Below, one piece after another: positions 11,005 through 22,400 of a DNA stretch of 64,000 bases; the stretch's first letter is position 1, and each line of letters opens with the position of its first letter. Origin of the DNA: Leishmania infantum JPCM5 (Eukaryota; Euglenozoa; Kinetoplastea; Trypanosomatida; Trypanosomatidae). The position numbers and the translations under genes were made by a program. Location of the stretch: positions 69,501 through 133,500 of the forward strand of contig NC_009395.2 of NCBI RefSeq assembly GCF_000002875.2, written 5' to 3'. The notes below the pieces were generated by a model. That model did no database searches. It was not told the origin of the DNA and saw only the letters and a program-made list of their open reading frames with translations.

Positions 11005-11358
11005 GTGCGCCTGCACCCGCTGCCGGAAGACGAAGCGAATGCGGGAATGGGTCTCGCTGAGCACTCGGACTTTGTCCAAATCCTCAGAATCAACTCTTGT
11101 TGCCCAGGCTGGTGCATGATCCAGACCCTCGTTGTCGTCTTCTCGACAATCTACGGCGTCGCATTCAACGGGTGCAGCATGGCCCCACCAGAGACCCGCG
11201 ACACTGCGCTGGCCTTGAAGAGGGCCTTCGACAGCCTCCTCACTCAGGCGCGGCTCTCGCGCGGGCTCACCCTCTGCAGCGCAAGCTCCCGGTACGAGCG
11301 GACGATGGGCTTCGTGGCCCTGATGTGTTTAACCGCGAGCAGGAGCATGAGAGGGTGA
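11005..11358 (+). pseudogene. Possible remnant of an Fe(II)/2-oxoglutarate oxygenase
   Basis: The forward frame reads VRLHPLPEDEANAGMGLAEHSDF. This closely resembles the segment of isopenicillin-N-synthase-like oxygenases in which a proline-glutamate-aspartate turn precedes the iron-binding H-x-D pair, here His-Ser-Asp. Further on, SSRYERTMGFVAL recalls the Arg-containing 2-oxoglutarate-binding strand of the same family. The frame has no ATG at its start, stops at 11358, and neighbouring fragments are in other frames, so an intact gene is not present. The family call rests on short motifs read by eye and is tentative. Confidence 0.3.
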
Positions 11359-12013
11359 GATGGTGCGAAGCGAGCACGCACCCGCAGAGCATCGGGAAAT
11401 CCGGGTGCCACGACGGGCACGCGGTAGGGAAATGGCCCCGCCGACCGTGTAGGGGCGCCGCTCATGGGAAGCGCCTTTTCTTTCTTGTCTACTGGAGCTG
11501 TGGCTCACTTTCATGCGGATGGCGCCTCTACCATCGCTGCTGTCCGCAAGGGCTACACGCACATTCATGTAGTCAACGGGGAACTCCATCGCTGCATGCC
11601 TCCCCTGCCGTGTGTAATCTACGGCTCGTTACACACAATGCGGCGAAAACTCCGCCGACGGACCGAGCCGCGACCCCGTTTACCAAGCGTGGCAGTGCAC
11701 AACTGGCGAGACGGTGAGGTGCGACAGTAAGCTGCAAAGGCAGGCATATGCGTGCATGTATCTTCTTACGTGAAAAGACGCACTCTATGCGTGCCTTTGT
11801 GGCGCTCGGTGTGAGCGGCACGACCGCACCCACCGCCACCGCCGAAGTCGGGTCGACTGAAGCGAATATGCCGACACGCCCATTGACCTCCGTGTAACGT
11901 TCCCTCGGCCCCCCCCGCCCTCCACCACCACCACCTCTCTCCCTCTCTGCTGGCGCCGAAAAGGAAGTGTGCAAATGCAGACACCCTCCTCAAGCTCACT
12001 TCAACCGCGTGTG

Positions 12014-12055
12014 CGTGTGTGTGTGTGTGTGTGTGGGTGGGTGGGTGTGGGTGTC
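12014..12055. repeat. GT / GGGT microsatellite
   Basis: A (GT)n run passes into GGGT repeats, just upstream of the type II membrane-protein pseudogene. Confidence 0.7.
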
Positions 12056-12295
12056 ACTGCCTCATCACCACCACGAAACACTCGTCGCAACAGGCGATCA
12101 CGTATGCTCATGTGCCCTAGCCAGGATGCTGCGGAGACGGTGCGAATGGAGTCGTCCAATACCGGTGCTTGGCGAGAGGTGAACGCTTGTGCGGTGCCGC
12201 ATTCCTCCAAAACCCGCTAGCGGACCTAAAAGGCCGTTGCACCCAGCGTCACGAAAGGCGCGACATCAACGTTGCACCAACGGCGCGGCCGCGTG

Positions 12296-14992
12296 ATGGG
12301 GCAGCTCTACTGGAGCATCTGCGTTGCGCTGACGTTGATGACGCTCTTCCTCACTGAGCTTCTACTAGCGCGGTCGGTGTTGAGGCCTGTTGTGCCCACA
12401 GCCTCGGTCGGCCATGCGGGAGCCGATCAAATGAAGGCTGGGCAGCGAGCGGTGGCGTCATCGTCATCAACGTCGCGACCACCGGCGTCCACGGAGGCTG
12501 CGGTGGGCAGCAGGGAGAACGATGCTGCGGCGACGGCAGCCGGCAAAAGGGGTGGCATCGACGAAGAGCCGCTGCCACCCACGGCTCACGTACTGTGGGT
12601 CAATGCCTCGCCGGCCCTGGCCTCACCTGATGTGATGTCATCAGTGCACGAATCGGCATCGGCACCCCTGCACGAGCAGGTGGCCGACGCAAACCGTTCA
12701 GCCGTCACTGAAAGGAATGCCGCAGAAACGACAACCAACGCGGAGACGTTGCATTCACTAGTCGAAGAGTAGCTGACCTCATTGGTCCACCCGAGTGCCG
12801 CCACCGGAAATCCGTCGCAGCAGCAGTAGCAGCAGCAGCACCCCGACCCCTGTCACACATGTGCCACCACCACAGCCGCCGAAACAGCAAGATGAGGAAG
12901 ACATGCGTGATAGCCCTATGCCCCCTCTACGTCCTGCGCCGTAGGCTAAAGGTGATCGCAGTGTTCGCCTGTGCCACTCGCTCTCCATTCTTACCGTCCT
13001 GGCAGGTACGCCCTTGACGGCGCCGAGAGTCTCGGGGCGATGCCACCAGCCGCATCCACGACAAGGAAGTGCGGCTGCTGAAGAGGGCCGCCGTAGGCCT
13101 CTACCGGTTGGGCACGGCGCAGCACGTCAGCTTCCACGAGTGGCTCCTTGTTCACAGCAAAGTGCTGGAGGTGGCGGCGCAGAAGAGTGAGGAGGCCACG
13201 GTGCGGGCGTGGTGGCGCGTGGCGTGCAGCGAACAGGAGGCAGCAGCGGCCCCCTCTGTGACGGGGCGGACCTCTGCCTCGAAGCGGATGCCGCATGTGC
13301 GCGTGGCGGGGCTGCCACACACATCACTCACGAGTCCTCTAATGGCGAAGTTGGCGTTCGCGCTCCTGCACGGCGTCCGGCTTGTCGTGACGGAGTACGT
13401 CGCTCTTCACAACCTGCAGTGAACCTTGACGGGGGCGAGCAGGCTTGTCTTCGGTGGCGCAGCAGACGCGACGAGTGCTGCGTCCATCGGACGCGTCGAC
13501 TCGGCTAACTCCAACACTTCGCCCTCTTCAAATGGCAACGTTGTGCAGAGCGAAATCACGCTAGCTCCTCAGACGCTATCGAAGAACGCCTGCCCAGATC
13601 TGCCAACGAATGTGGTGAAACAGGAGCGCAGCGGCACCACAGAGGGCGTGCATGCATACCGCCTGCAAGTGTGCGCGTCGCAGGAATGGCGCCAGCCAGA
13701 GCGCGAGGCGGGACTGCAATTCAAGCTGATCGCCTACGTGCAGAAGATTCGGTTTCCAACTACAACATCCCCTTCTGTGGTGGCGTCGGTCCACAAACCC
13801 ATCTCAGACGCCCTCATCTCAAGTGCCGCCACCGCCAGAAACGCCAATGCCACCGCTGGTGCTGAGGCGACTGCAACGAGTGAGATGCCGATGCAGAATG
13901 GGCTGCACATTGTAGCTTACAGCGCATCCGCTCAATTCCACTGCCAACGCGCGCCTCTCTACGGCACCCGCATACTGGCTCCGCCGCTCTCGGCACACAT
14001 CTGAAGCACCGTCTCCACCCCTCACGACTCTCTGCGAGGCGCTCGTCAGCAGCCAGTTGGGGCTTGGTGATGCACACGCCTTTCAGGGGAGCACCTTCTA
14101 CCGCGTTTTCTGCCAGGAGTGGCTGCAGTTCGCGCTGCTTCCGAGCCCCAAGGCACCGGCACATGGAAACGCCAAGCTGGACGCAGCATCCGAAGCCGAG
14201 GTGGCGGGCCTCATGGTCACCCTGCGCAAGTCCCCGGCACAGCGCGAGAGCGACGTCGAGGTGTAGCAGATGGACATGGCGCAAAGACTCGGCGACGGGT
14301 TGTGCACGGTGGAGTGGGTGGCACACCTGAAGGCAGCACAGCTGCACTACCGCGAGATGGCTGAGCGTAAGCGCTGGCGTGCCGATAATCTGGCGTGCTC
14401 AACGACTACCACAGCCACAAGCAATATAGCCGGACTTGCCGCCCATCCACCCGCCTCTCCTGCGGCGCCAGCAGCCGTGCCGCGGCTCTCCCTCTCTAAC
14501 GCAGCTGGGTGGTCGCCGTACTTGAACCAGTACGCGACGCTTCTCTTCTCCGAAAACACGGCGCAGCTCTCGCGAGTGGCTGGCACATACCTCTCGTTTC
14601 TGCCGAACGTCAGCTACGCCCTCCAGCACATCCGGCGCACGATGGAAAGCAAGCTTGCCTCTGTATCTCTCAAGTGCACGGTAGAACGGACACGGCGCTT
14701 CACCTCCGTGAAGCAGCCAACCGACCGAGAAGTTGTCTGCCTTCCCTCCCACCTCTTCCGCGTGCACCGGCACGCTGCCATGTAGAATACGCAGTGGTTC
14801 CTGAGTTACCTAGGCTTGCGATGCGTGCAGCACAAGAGCTCCTGCCTCGGCGGCCTCTTCGAGTCGGAGAAGCGCACCCTCCAGAACATGGACCGCTACC
14901 TCTCGACCACCGGCAAGTGGAGCCGCGGCGAGTTCCGCGTCTGCATGTCGGCTGGCATGTACGTCTCGGACCCCTCGAATGAGCTTTTATGA
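12296..14992 (+). pseudogene. Decayed gene for a type II membrane protein
   Basis: A coding-like stretch of about 2.7 kb broken by several lesions. Frame A (from ATG 12296 to the stop at 12772) begins with MGQLYWSICVALTLMTLFL, a signal-anchor helix, and continues with a Ser/Thr/Ala-rich stem. The stem seems to continue in another frame at 12774-12950 (Pro/Ser/Gln-rich, then an acidic patch). A third frame is open from about 13012, holds EWLLVHSKVLEVAAQKSEE and is cut by one TGA at 13420. Coding then shifts frame near 14000, passes stops at 14264 and 14783, and ends at TGA 14990-14992. The intact ancestor would have been about 900 residues: short cytosolic tail, membrane anchor, low-complexity stem, large lumenal domain. 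That layout is typical of Golgi glycosyltransferases, including phosphoglycan-modifying enzymes of Leishmania, but no catalytic motif was recognised, so the function is left open. Confidence 0.7.
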
Positions 14993-15828
14993 TACCGTGC
15001 GACGAACAGGCAGCCGTGCTCGCTGTGTCTGCCTATGTGGGGAGGGAGGGCTGTCTGCGGGCCAACTGCTCATCCATGCGCAGCGCGCTGTGCATGTGTG
15101 TAGAGGTGTGATGGATGAGCGGGAGGGCGCAGACCCAAGGAAAAACTCAACTGATGCATCAGGTGTGCCCCGTTGGAGGTGCAGACATACGCAAGCGCGT
15201 GCAGGCAGCATCAGCCCTTGGATTCTACCGTCTCTGTGCCTGTGCCCGTGTCTTTCGCCCATTCGCAGACAAGCAGGCACGCGCACTATGCACGCAAGCG
15301 TACCATCACCGTTATGCCCCCCCCTCCTACTTCGTCCACCACTACGACCACCCCACCTGTGCTCTCCCTATCCCGCTTGTGCGTTGTCTTATGGCACAGG
15401 TCTCGGCTGTCTCGGCGCACAATCGCCGCCGCCGTTGCAAAGGAGGAGTCGTGCAGCCGAAAGGACGCTGAGGGAGGGGTCCGATCGTGTGTCCGTCCTT
15501 CTTTGTTGTTTTTCGCTCCGCTTTTCGCGTGTCTATCTCACTCCTTCACCACCACTACCACCACCCCCTCGGCCGTGAAGCCTTCACCGTGGGTTGGCGG
15601 CGGCCCTGACATAAGGCGTGCGTGGGTGTGAGATAGGCGCACGCGCCCCTCCCCTCGAGGGCCACCTACGTTTTATAGAAGTGGAGCACCGAGCACACGC
15701 ATAAAAGCTTGATCTCCCGCCTGCTCAGTGGCTCTCGCCGGTGCACAGGCACACATACACTCATATACAGCCTTGCGCGCGCGCACTTGTGGTCTTCGCC
15801 TACTCCAGACTCTGCGAGCCGTAGGTCA
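14993..15828. other. Spacer before the 493-residue hypothetical gene
   Basis: No gene is seen. It contains pyrimidine-rich stretches at 15320-15370 and 15495-15570 that could supply splice-acceptor signals. The downstream open frame extends back to 15709 without an ATG. Confidence 0.5.
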
Positions 15829-17310
15829 ATGTCATCGTCGCGTACTCGGAGGCAGCCACAAAGGCCAGTCGTGGCGTCGACGGATTCCTCGGCCCTCACG
15901 ACAGTGAACACGGATGACATGCTGCGGCAATGCGAGCGGCTGATCGTGCAGCTCTCTCAACAGGTGCTGGAGCAGGAGAAGGATATCCGCTCCCTGCGGG
16001 CGGCACTGCACTCCAGTCCACACCGGCAGCGCCGAGACCGGCAACGGGGTGGTGATGAGAAGCGCGAACGTGCAGCGGCCGTCAGCACGGCAGAGAGTTT
16101 CAGCGTATCGGCGGAGGGGCGCCGGCATCATCACGCACATCACATCACAGCCAAAGCGCCCACACAGAGGAAGATGACGCACGAAGACCCTCGACTGTGC
16201 CTCACTCTCCCATCGCCGACGACACCGCAGGTGTCCCCCATCAACTCGTCCGAGGACGCGGGCGTCGACTCCACCACGGGGCCCTATCCAGAAGCCACTG
16301 TCGTGGCACCGCACAGCCCCCAGAGCAGCGGAGCAGGAAGTGCTGTACCCTCGCCGACGCGCTCCGCCAGCAAGTCGAGCGGGCAGCACGGCATGGCGGT
16401 GGCGCTCGCTTTTCCGTCTATCGTATGCGACGTTAGCAGCTTCAGCGATAAGGCCAACGTCGGCCTAACACCCAGCACTGTGTGTGATCGTCCTCCGTCC
16501 GGCGAGGCAGCAACTGCAGACGCGCTTTGGGCATCGTCGCTGCTATCAGAGCAGGAGAGGAGCAGCAGTAGCAGCTCCCTCGCCCGGCACCCTCGCAACA
16601 CTGCACAACGCACGCGGAATGCACAGTTCGAGACCCCGCGAGTGAAGTTCGATAACCAGGATGCAATGAGCTACCTGCTGAGCGTGTTTTCCAGCGTCAA
16701 GTCAACCCGTGAGGCCGATGGTGGTGCGACAGCGGCGATGGCGGAGGTCGGTGAAACGGCTCCCTGTGGAAGAGAACATCGCGGCGGTGCAGGCGTGCGC
16801 TCGCCAAACGCACCGCTGCAGCGGCAAGGTGAGCATGTCGCGCGGCGACTCTTTCGTCTTGACCCTGTCGATGAAGATGAGGGCAGCGAGAGCGGCAATG
16901 AGCACTCGAGTGGCGGCGCTGTGTCCGACTATGACCGTCCTGCGGCGAGGCGCCCTTTTTTGCCGCCCTCGCGCGACAAGCGATGCGACGGCGACGGCAG
17001 CGCACCACCGAATCACAAGACGTGCGGCTCCTTCGATGAGGACGATGCGTTCTTGCAGGAGCGGTACGCGCGCATTGTGGCATGCGCGTTAGCCGCTGAG
17101 TTCACCGCCTTCACCACACTAGTGGGAGAGGATGAAGTACAGCAGCAGCGAGGATGCAAGACGGGGCCTCGCACGCCTACGGCCGCTCGGTGTCGCACCA
17201 CGTCTCGGCGCGATCACAGCACCAGTGCAACGGTGTCGGAGCTACTGCAACTCTTCACTTTCCAGCCTGCCACGAGACATCAGCCGGACAGTGATGGGAA
17301 GGGCTTGTAA
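15829..17310 (+). CDS. Conserved-looking hypothetical protein with short coiled coil
   Basis: A 493-residue protein of unrecognised family. Near the N-terminus a heptad-patterned segment, MLRQCERLIVQLSQQVLEQE and the residues just after it, predicts a short coiled coil. The middle is Ser/Pro/Arg/His-rich and probably disordered. Two better-ordered stretches follow: QFETPRVKFDNQDAMSYLLS at about residues 265-285, and an acidic-to-hydrophobic segment around FLQERYARIVACALAAEFTA at about 408-428. There are no signal peptide or membrane segments. ATG 15829 is the first in the open frame; a second in-frame ATG at the start of the coiled coil is possible. Confidence 0.65.
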   Translation: MSSSRTRRQPQRPVVASTDSSALTTVNTDDMLRQCERLIVQLSQQVLEQEKDIRSLRAALHSSPHRQRRDRQRGGDEKRERAAAVSTAESFSVSAEGRRHHHAHHITAKAPTQRKMTHEDPRLCLTLPSPTTPQVSPINSSEDAGVDSTTGPYPEATVVAPHSPQSSGAGSAVPSPTRSASKSSGQHGMAVALAFPSIVCDVSSFSDKANVGLTPSTVCDRPPSGEAATADALWASSLLSEQERSSSSSSLARHPRNTAQRTRNAQFETPRVKFDNQDAMSYLLSVFSSVKSTREADGGATAAMAEVGETAPCGREHRGGAGVRSPNAPLQRQGEHVARRLFRLDPVDEDEGSESGNEHSSGGAVSDYDRPAARRPFLPPSRDKRCDGDGSAPPNHKTCGSFDEDDAFLQERYARIVACALAAEFTAFTTLVGEDEVQQQRGCKTGPRTPTAARCRTTSRRDHSTSATVSELLQLFTFQPATRHQPDSDGKGL

Positions 17311-18116
17311 GGACAGCAACTCCTCGGCACCACCACGTAGTGGAAGCTGGCACTGCAAGCTTTACAGGAGCAACGGTTGTGGTGGTGCCACACTGCCGTC
17401 TGTGTAATGGTACATGGTGCGGAGTCTGCAGGGAGTAGCAGCAGCGAGAGGGGCTCATGCGGAGGCAAGGCTGCCGCATCTGCTCTGCACGGGCATGAGC
17501 CCTCAGCTCTGGCGCTGAAGGAGGCGGCGGGGGTGCCGGCGCCTGCGATATCGGAGGTGGTTCACGCGACTCTGCCGATCACAGCGATGCTTTGGCCACG
17601 TGCAGTGGCGTGTGGGTGTCTGTGCACCTCTGTGAAGGCATCTGTTCATAGAAGAGGGTGCGGGGGGAAGCTCGCGGCTCCCGTGCATCGACTTGGTTTC
17701 TTGTGTCGTTTTACATCCTCTCCCGCGGCGTGTGAGCATGTGCCTGTCGCCCGAGCAGCGTTGATGCTATGTGAGCTAAAAAGAAAGGGGGGAGCCTCCG
17801 CTGATGGGGTGTGAGCCGCACGGTCGATTTGCGCCACCGCCATCGGCAAGCATGTGCGGGGGCGTCTCGCGCCGCAGCAGCCGCATCCCACCATCACCAC
17901 GGCCCAGCGTGTGTGTACGTCATCTGCACTGTGTCACGGTGACGCGCACCGCACCCATGAGGCGGGCATGTGCTATCGCCCTCGCCTGTTCTGTGTCTCT
18001 CCTCCACATCGAACCTCCTCTCCCTCCCCCTCCTGCGCCTGCATTCCGCGCTGGCACGCGCGGAGAGTCACAAACCTGAATGAACGGAGCAGCAACGTTT
18101 CTTGGTGCCCCTTGTC
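17311..18116. other. Spacer between the hypothetical gene and SEC20
   Basis: No supported gene. An ATG-initiated open frame of 135 codons at 17407-17814 is Ala/Ser/Cys-rich with no domain and is not counted. A C/T-rich stretch at about 17990-18040 lies about 80 bases upstream of the next ATG and is a likely splice signal. Confidence 0.5.
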
Positions 18117-18941
18117 ATGGAAGCGACTGCCGCGCTACGCGCTGCGGCGGCATCGCCCTCGCCTCCGTCTGCCTCGCCGTTACCGCCACGAACGGCTGAA
18201 GTACTTTTGTCCCTGGCGCACCGTGCGGACCAGGCGCTACACGAGCTGATCACGACGCACCACGCCTTCGTGACGAATCGTACGCAGCGCTTGCATGGTG
18301 CCCTCTCCATCGCCGCTGCACACGCGCAGCTGGTTCTACGGACATTAGAAACGGTGCGGGAGCAGCGGGAGCGCGAGCGACACCGGGTGCACCAGCAGCT
18401 GCAGCAGCGGTCCGGCTCTTCGGCCTCTCCCGGTACTCGGACTGCATCGCCCTCTGTGGCGAATCGGGCGCCGACGAAAGAGGAGCGCCAGCTGTACATG
18501 CGGCTGGAGAAGGCCCGCATCGACCTTCGCCGCGTGCTTCCGCGCGCTGTGGCCGAGGTCGAGGACGCAGAGAACGTCACCGAGGGTGACGTGACGTCCA
18601 CCTCAGGTCGATCCGCCGCCAGCACCGCGGCGGCGCTCCGCTCGCTGCTCCACACGCGGTCCATGCTCTCGATGGAGCTCAAGAAGATGGACACGGCGGT
18701 ACAGGGGCTCGCCGGTTCCAGTGAGTCCCTCGCGACCCTTCAACAGTCGCTCCAAGATGTGCACTCATCGATGGAGATGGCACAGCGCATGGTGCGCACG
18801 TTACTGACAGTGCAGTCGCGCGATGATCTGCTGCTGCGCGTGTCTGCCGTGCTGTTTGCGTTGGTGGTGCTGTACGTCGTGGCGCAGCGAGTCTTTCGCC
18901 TCTTTCCTACCACCGTGTACGTCACCTTGGACGAGGCGTGA
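18117..18941 (+). CDS. SEC20: Sec20-type SNARE (BNIP1/Sec20 family)
   Basis: A 274-residue protein with the Sec20 family layout: a helical N-terminal part, then a Sec20/SNARE region at about residues 175-235 and one C-terminal membrane helix (VSAVLFALVVLYVVAQRVF, about 240-259) followed by a short lumenal tail. The run LLHTRSMLSMELKKMDTAVQ and later SSESLATLQQSLQDV follow the family pattern, in which a tail-anchored Qb-SNARE acts in Golgi-to-ER retrograde fusion together with Ufe1/Use1-type partners. ATG 18117 is the first in the frame; upstream codons lack an ATG. The N-terminal half has a Ser/Gln-rich insertion. The family call is good; the trafficking step is taken from known homologues. 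Confidence 0.8.
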   Translation: MEATAALRAAAASPSPPSASPLPPRTAEVLLSLAHRADQALHELITTHHAFVTNRTQRLHGALSIAAAHAQLVLRTLETVREQRERERHRVHQQLQQRSGSSASPGTRTASPSVANRAPTKEERQLYMRLEKARIDLRRVLPRAVAEVEDAENVTEGDVTSTSGRSAASTAAALRSLLHTRSMLSMELKKMDTAVQGLAGSSESLATLQQSLQDVHSSMEMAQRMVRTLLTVQSRDDLLLRVSAVLFALVVLYVVAQRVFRLFPTTVYVTLDEA

Positions 18942-19446
18942 GAATGGGAAGGGGTGGGGGGCTCCGCGATGGTGCGTGCCTGCGTAATCCGCCCCACGTG
19001 TTTGTGGGCCCACGAGGCTGGTGTGAAGGGAAGCAGTTTTTGCCTTTACTGCTCTACGGTGTCGTCTCGATCGCTCGCTCTCTTCTCCAGCGCCGCTATG
19101 TTCAAGTCGCATCCTCCGCTCACATACACACACACGCGCGCCTACTCACACACGCGCACGGTCCGCCTATATCTGCCTGCACTCTGCGCACGCACCGACC
19201 CTCAAGTCGACACGCTCACGGGTGTGCGACGCGCGTTTGCCAGCGCCTGTCCCCTCGCCCCTCGCATCTCCACGTATGGTCTCGGACGGTTCACACACAC
19301 ACACACCTCGACTGTAGGTCTTTCTGTCCTCCCCCCCCCTCTCCCCTTCTCGTGCAGCACCACCACAACGACCGCACGCTCAGAGAGACGCGCTCACCGC
19401 CCCACAACTGTTTGTCTGCGAGCGGGTTCGGTGCTGCGATACAAGG
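18942..19446. other. Spacer and 5' UTR of the 2030-residue gene
   Basis: No gene is seen. It contains CA-rich runs around 19120-19170 and 19290-19310, and a strong C/T tract ending in AG at 19357. Confidence 0.55.
19319..19357 (+). promoter_or_regulatory. Candidate polypyrimidine tract and trans-splice acceptor
   Basis: A C/T tract including nine consecutive C residues is followed by the first AG at 19356-19357. The ATG of the long gene lies 90 bases downstream, a usual distance for spliced-leader addition. Confidence 0.5.
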
Positions 19447-22400
19447 ATGCCCGTCTCCTCGTCACGCACTTCGCCACAGCAGCGGCTGCCCTCGAATGCG
19501 CCCACATTCACCCATCACGATGTGAGCGCCTTCCGCCTGCGCCCGCTATCCTATACAAACGCGACCGCCGCCCCTTCGAGTGCGGCGGCGGCGTCCACAT
19601 CGCAACTGCCACATCTACAGCAATCGGCCGGCAAGAGTGCGACGACAACGACAGCAGCAGCGCGTGGCCTCTTCAAGACTGCGTCGGCGCACCACAGTCG
19701 AAGAGCAGCTCAGCCCGCTACCTCTGCAGCGTCGATGAGCGGCTTTGAGGCGATACGCGTGCCGCCTGCAGCAACCCCACGTGTCTACGCAGCCCTCATC
19801 CCTGCTCGCGTCCAGCCAAACGAGGACAACAAGAGGGATAAGAGCGATGCGAATCGGCAGAAGGCAAAGTCGTCTCCGCCACCCGGTGCTGGGGCCAGCG
19901 TTGCCGGCTGTGCGGCTGCACCCCTCCACGAAGCGCTCGTGGGCTTGCCAGCGTCAACCACGGAGAACATCGTGGCACCAGACCTGAGCGCTGCCGAGAC
20001 GCGGCAGCTGGCGCTGTGGACGCGCAGCACGCCAGCCTTTACCGCCTCCACAGCGCCGGCTCATGCCTCAACGACCTCCTTCAACGGCCCGCTACACCAC
20101 TGGTGGCGTGAGCGACAGGCGATGCGGCTCCACCAGCGCCATGTGGCTGCGCTCGACGAACAGCTGAGCCCGGCTCTCGAGCAAGCTGTGCGAGCACTGC
20201 TGACGTCGGAAGAACATCATTGGCAGCGCGAGCTGCAGCACCAGCGAGAGCGAAAGAGTGGGGTGTGCCTGGTACCATCGAGTGCATCGCCGGTGCCGCT
20301 CCACAAGATGGCGGCGCTGCTGCAAGCGCTGCAGCTGGTCCTTCATCAGACGAGCGTTTCTTTCATCGAGGCCCAGAGCAGAAAGACCACCGCCGCAGTC
20401 GCCACCGTGGAGGACACGTGTGATGGAAATCGCAATGCAGGACGGCATGTCGGTCTCACAAGCACCTCAAGCAGTTTCACGGAGCAAGAGAACGAAGTGG
20501 AGGCGCAGCACGCATTGGAGCTGGAGCAGCGTCACGAGGTGCTACAGGCCGCCCTCAACACGGAGCGTGCACTGGCGGAGGAGGTGAAGCAACAGGTGTC
20601 GACGGCTTTGCCGACCGGGGCCGGCGTCTCTGTTGTCGCTCTCCCTTGTGACCGCCCTGTCCCTGCCCCCGTGCTGCGGCTAGAAGCGGCGGTCAGTGTT
20701 GCGCTGCTCTCCAGCATGATTGAGAAGGCGGAGTCAATCACGGCAGGCATGGAGTTCGCAAGCCACCTCCTCCGGCAGTACATCCTGCCTCACGTGTACG
20801 CCGACTATGCCGGGTGGGCGGCGGTGCGGCCACGGCTGGGAACGCTGAGCGAGCAGGTCACCCACCTTGCAACCCTTCCGCTGCGCGTCCAGCAGCAGCA
20901 GAGCCTGATAGATGCAGCCGTGCAGGCCCAGGCCGACGCGAAGTACCTCGAGGGCGTTGTGAAGTCGTGGACGATGCGCGCGTGGCTGCAAGGAGTCATA
21001 CGGCACCGCCAGTGCCTCGCCCAGCAGGCTGCAACGGAGCGCGTGGTTGCACGACTACGGGGACGTGTCGAGCTGCATCGGATGTTCAGCGCGTGGCGGC
21101 GAGAGGCACAGCGCGGGCAGCAGCTTGTACGTGAGGCACGGATGGAGGCGGCGTACATCGAATTTCTCAATGAGTCGAGGCTATCAGCGCTGCGGGACAA
21201 TCAAGCATACGTGGGAACAGCGGCGACAATGGCCACGGCTCTGCTCATGTACGGCCCCGAAACCTCAGCTGAACCCGTAGCTACAATGTGGTCTCGTGTT
21301 CAGCAGCAGCAGCAGCAAGAGAGCGGGCAAAGACAGCAGGAACTTGCTGCTGGCAACAGGGAAGGATCTTCAGCAACGGGCATCCATGCCAGCGCCGCAT
21401 CCACAATGGTGGACACCCCTGCCGGATGGGCGGTGGCCCCCAGCCACTCGCGAGGGAGGAGCGCGCAGGCGTCCCTGTCGCCCCCTCCCAGCCGCCATCG
21501 CCACGAAACGCACTCCTCGAAGCGCAAGGGGGCGGGCTACAGCCGAGTCCAACTCTCCTTTATCCGTCGGAAGGCTGCCGGCGTGGCGTCGGCAGAGCAA
21601 GAGAGAGCCGGGGAGGCTGGCACCCGCAGCTTGCAGGGAAGCAATGCCTCTGCGGCCAATGAAGTCGTTGCAAGAGAAGATGGAAAATGTGGCATGATGG
21701 AGAGGTACATTGTGCGGGATGCCAGCAGCGAAGACCAGAGTGAGGGCAGTAACGATGAGGACAACGCCATCGATGGCGGCGGAACGCTGGCGCAACTCGT
21801 CTACCTCGAGTCCCACGCTGACGATATCCAAGACGAGGGCAACAGGTCATACCACGCGCGCTCTACAGCGCCGTCCACATTCCCAGCATCTGACATCAAC
21901 GCATCCTTGGCGGAAGCCACTTCTAGTCGCGGAGGTGACGCCGGCGGCGTCCCGATGCACCCTCTCTTCCAGACGATGCTAGCGAAGCTGCACGAAATTG
22001 ACCGGGTCAACGCCTATCTCCGCGCGGAGCTGGCCGTGCAGTCTCGGCGACTGCGCAAGGTCGAAGCTGCAAATCATGGCCTGCGTGAGCGGAATCGCCA
22101 GCTGGAGGATGGCACGCTGCAGTTGCTGCGCGACAAGCTGGAGGCGCTGAACACCGCACAAGAGCAGCTCATGACGATCAAGGAGAAGAACCGCCAGCTG
22201 CGGCACGTCCGCTCTCGCCTGCGCGCGCACCGGCACCGCCCGTGGCAGAACACCGTGCTGCGCGTCGTCGGAGACATGTGCGAGGTCTCCACAGCGGCAG
22301 CCGAGGGTGCCGACGAGGCGCGCGTGCACGCGGATCGCTACGGCACAGGGTGCACCACCAGCGACGATGACGATGGTGACGAGGGCGAGCTCGGCAACGC

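Larger units (their letters stand above)
9813..12295. other. Spacer with traces of decayed coding sequence
   Basis: About 2.5 kb without an intact gene. Between roughly 10400 and 11730 all three forward frames show fragments with protein-like composition interrupted by stops; the best is described separately. A 309-residue open frame on the minus strand (10150-11079) is Arg/Cys/Ser-rich and opposes the direction of every real gene here. A GT microsatellite lies at 12014-12055. An 88-codon ATG-initiated frame at 11464-11730 has no recognisable family. Confidence 0.45.
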